Origin: Gymnogyps californianus
Lineage: Eukaryota; Chordata; Aves; Accipitriformes; Cathartidae
Reading direction: 5' to 3'
DNA: 64,000 nucleotides
Assembly (NCBI RefSeq): GCF_018139145.2
Contig: NC_059474.1
Coordinates: forward strand, 41,682,344 to 41,746,343
A program made the translations under genes and the position numbers. Below are positions 62,349 to 64,000 of the stretch, piece after piece (position 1 is the first letter of the stretch; every line of letters begins with the position of its first letter). Under the pieces are notes generated by a model. That model did no database searches. It was not told the DNA's origin and saw nothing but the letters and a program-made list of their open reading frames with translations.

Positions 62349-64000
62349 TGCTGTCCTGTTGCATTTATTATCTTAAAAGCAAAACTTCTATTCAGATTGG
62401 AGAAAATATAAAAAATTAGCATTTAAAAAAAATTACTTTGACTTTCTTGTATTCAAGGATTAGAGGATATTAATTTGAAGATTTTCTTTGGCAAGTGCTC
62501 TGTTTGAGATCTTAGTTTAATTAATTTTAATGATGAATTTATAAATCTGCTAAGCGAAAAAAGTTAGAATGGAAACTTAAAAGCTGTATTGTATAATCAT
62601 CATTATTATCATGTATTATAGCTGTGCTGTTGCAAGAAGGTGATTCTTGCTTGATTCCTAAATAATTTGCATATTCTAAGCTGATGTTTCAGCTGCTTAC
62701 TGTGGCTGCCGAATCATAACTGACTGACTTTGTGCTACAGTCTTTTGTGCTACAGAGGTGATTGCAAAAGTGCCAGCAGTGCTCCCTTAATAGCATGCCA
62801 CATCTATTGGTTTGCACTCCGGTCACGAGAAAACATAGCCATTACCTAACTGATTCTCATTGGTTCTTTAACTTGCCTGGAAAGTTAAAACAAAATGTTC
62901 ATGGGCTGCTTTAAGAGAACCCCAAACATTATTTGCAGCTGGAAAAAACCCCACCAAAATGGTCATAATATTAAAGGAAGCTCTGTCAAAACGTGGTCAC
63001 AGCACCAGATGGTATAGCTACAGCAATTTTCTTTGAAGATCCCTTTCGAAGCCACACGAAAAGGCTGAGCAAATGGTTCAGGTGGGAATCTGAACCCACC
63101 TTTATCAGCTGAATTCCTGAACCCAAACTCGTGCAAGTTCCAATTCAGCGACACTGTGTAATGAGGCAAATGTCATCGTGCTTGTGCCTGCTGGGTCAGA
63201 GGATCACTGTGCTCTGGGATCCCACGTCCTGGTGTGCAGGGAGGAATTCAACTTAAGGTTAGGATTCACCACGCTGCTGGGTTAGCATCCAAACTTGAAC
63301 TTCAGTGGGATTGCCCTTCCCTTCAGAAAGGCCTAATGCTCTAATGTTCTGTAGTTAATGCTAAAATGGTGTGTAAAATACCTGCAAACGAAAAAAATTT
63401 CTGTAGATATATTTTGAAATTCTGAGTTCATCTCTGCATATCCTATGGAACAGTGAGCTTTTATTGATAAATTTCTTATGGCTTTTATAGAATCACAAAT
63501 AGAAAAAAAAATCCCCCCCAAATAGGAAACTAAATAAAATAAATAATGAACTGAGATACACCTACAAGAAAACACTAATAATATTTTAAAGTCTAATTTC
63601 ATAGGTAACTGGCTAAAAGAAAATGGCTTAGCTAGAATTGTTAAAAAGGAAGCAACAGTCAAGAATACCACAAAGCAACTAAAATAATCCACTAAAAAAA
63701 TTCAGAAGTTTTTAATAAGGCAACATCTTGCATAGGACTTTAAGATTTGGGGGTTCGCTTTCTATATGTCTTACCTAAAACAAACAGGCAAAATCAGTTA
63801 TTAGTCACTGCAGTTTTGTGCAGAAGTTGACAGGTTTGGAATGAATGAATAATTATGTGGTGCTTCCACATTATAACGTGGAATCAGTATTGACATCTGC
63901 ATGCCCATTAATCTTTCTTTATGTGCAATTACCTGTAAATTGGACACTGACTGCATTTGGCAAGAAGCAACATCTTAAGACATCTCTAGACAAAAATATT

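Larger units (their letters stand above)
55259..64000 (-). other. GALNTL6: GALNTL6 intron upstream of the 74-codon exon (incomplete)
   Basis: At least 8.7 kb with no donor inside the window. I looked for the preceding coding exon (the segment ending ...VPSGTSLAR in the family) and did not find it. The stretch is AT-rich and holds a p53-type palindrome (58262-58284), a perfect 11-bp palindrome (62326-62348), a small GC-rich patch near 61910-62100, and short homopolymers. No transposon is recognised. Confidence 0.75.

Noticed and set aside
63080..63100. AGGTGGG / CCCACCT inverted repeat as a tRNA or SINE arm
   Set aside because: Only 7-bp arms, no A/B box arrangement and no cloverleaf could be drawn.
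55259..64000. Possible preceding GALNTL6 exon
   Set aside because: Scanned the minus strand for the W-G-G-E and VPSGTSLAR-type segments and found neither; the exon most likely lies beyond the right end.
1..64000. tRNA, rRNA, CRISPR array or other prokaryote-style system
   Set aside because: No tRNA box pairs, no regularly spaced repeats and no rRNA-like sequence were seen; the window is vertebrate genomic DNA.

Overview
This is vertebrate nuclear DNA, most likely from a bird. It has widely spaced short exons with GT/AG splice sites, AT-rich introns and intergenic DNA, one CpG island, a degraded CR1-like LINE piece, and a solo LTR that closely resembles a family common in avian (especially neoavian) genomes. 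It contains no bacterial-style operons. Most open frames in the window are chance frames, and only five short exons are clearly coding.

Two genes of the polypeptide N-acetylgalactosaminyltransferase family (mucin-type O-glycosylation in the Golgi) lie head-to-tail on the minus strand. At the left edge (1112-1237) is the first coding exon of GALNT7, inside a CpG island of about 1.2 kb (580-1740) that is its promoter and 5' UTR. The rest of GALNT7 lies off the left end. Between 32384 and 55258 are the last four coding exons of GALNTL6 (55037-55258, 46651-46767, 38577-38726, 32384-32551). Together they encode about 218 C-terminal residues: the end of the catalytic domain and the ricin-type lectin domain with the stop codon. 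All four exons are multiples of three and all introns seen are phase 0. The order GALNTL6 then GALNT7, same strand, matches human 4q34.

Regions from left to right: 1-1111 GALNT7 intron 1; 1112-1237 GALNT7 coding exon 1; 1238-1740 5' UTR and promoter; 1741-32080 intergenic DNA with simple repeats, several short hairpins, a 37-bp tandem duplication and possible regulatory sites; 32081-32383 probable GALNTL6 3' UTR; 32384-55258 GALNTL6 exons and introns, one intron carrying an antisense solo LTR at 44151-44739; 55259-64000 the 3' part of the next GALNTL6 intron, with no recognisable exon.

I found no convincing undescribed system. The items most worth a second look are a perfect palindrome matching 18 of 20 positions of a p53-family response element (58262-58284), several perfect short hairpins, a 71-bp pure polypyrimidine tract in the GALNT7 promoter, long stop-free frames around GALNT7 exon 1, and a few AT-rich blocks that look like conserved noncoding elements. 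All assignments are from reading the sequence and memory of the families; no searches were run.
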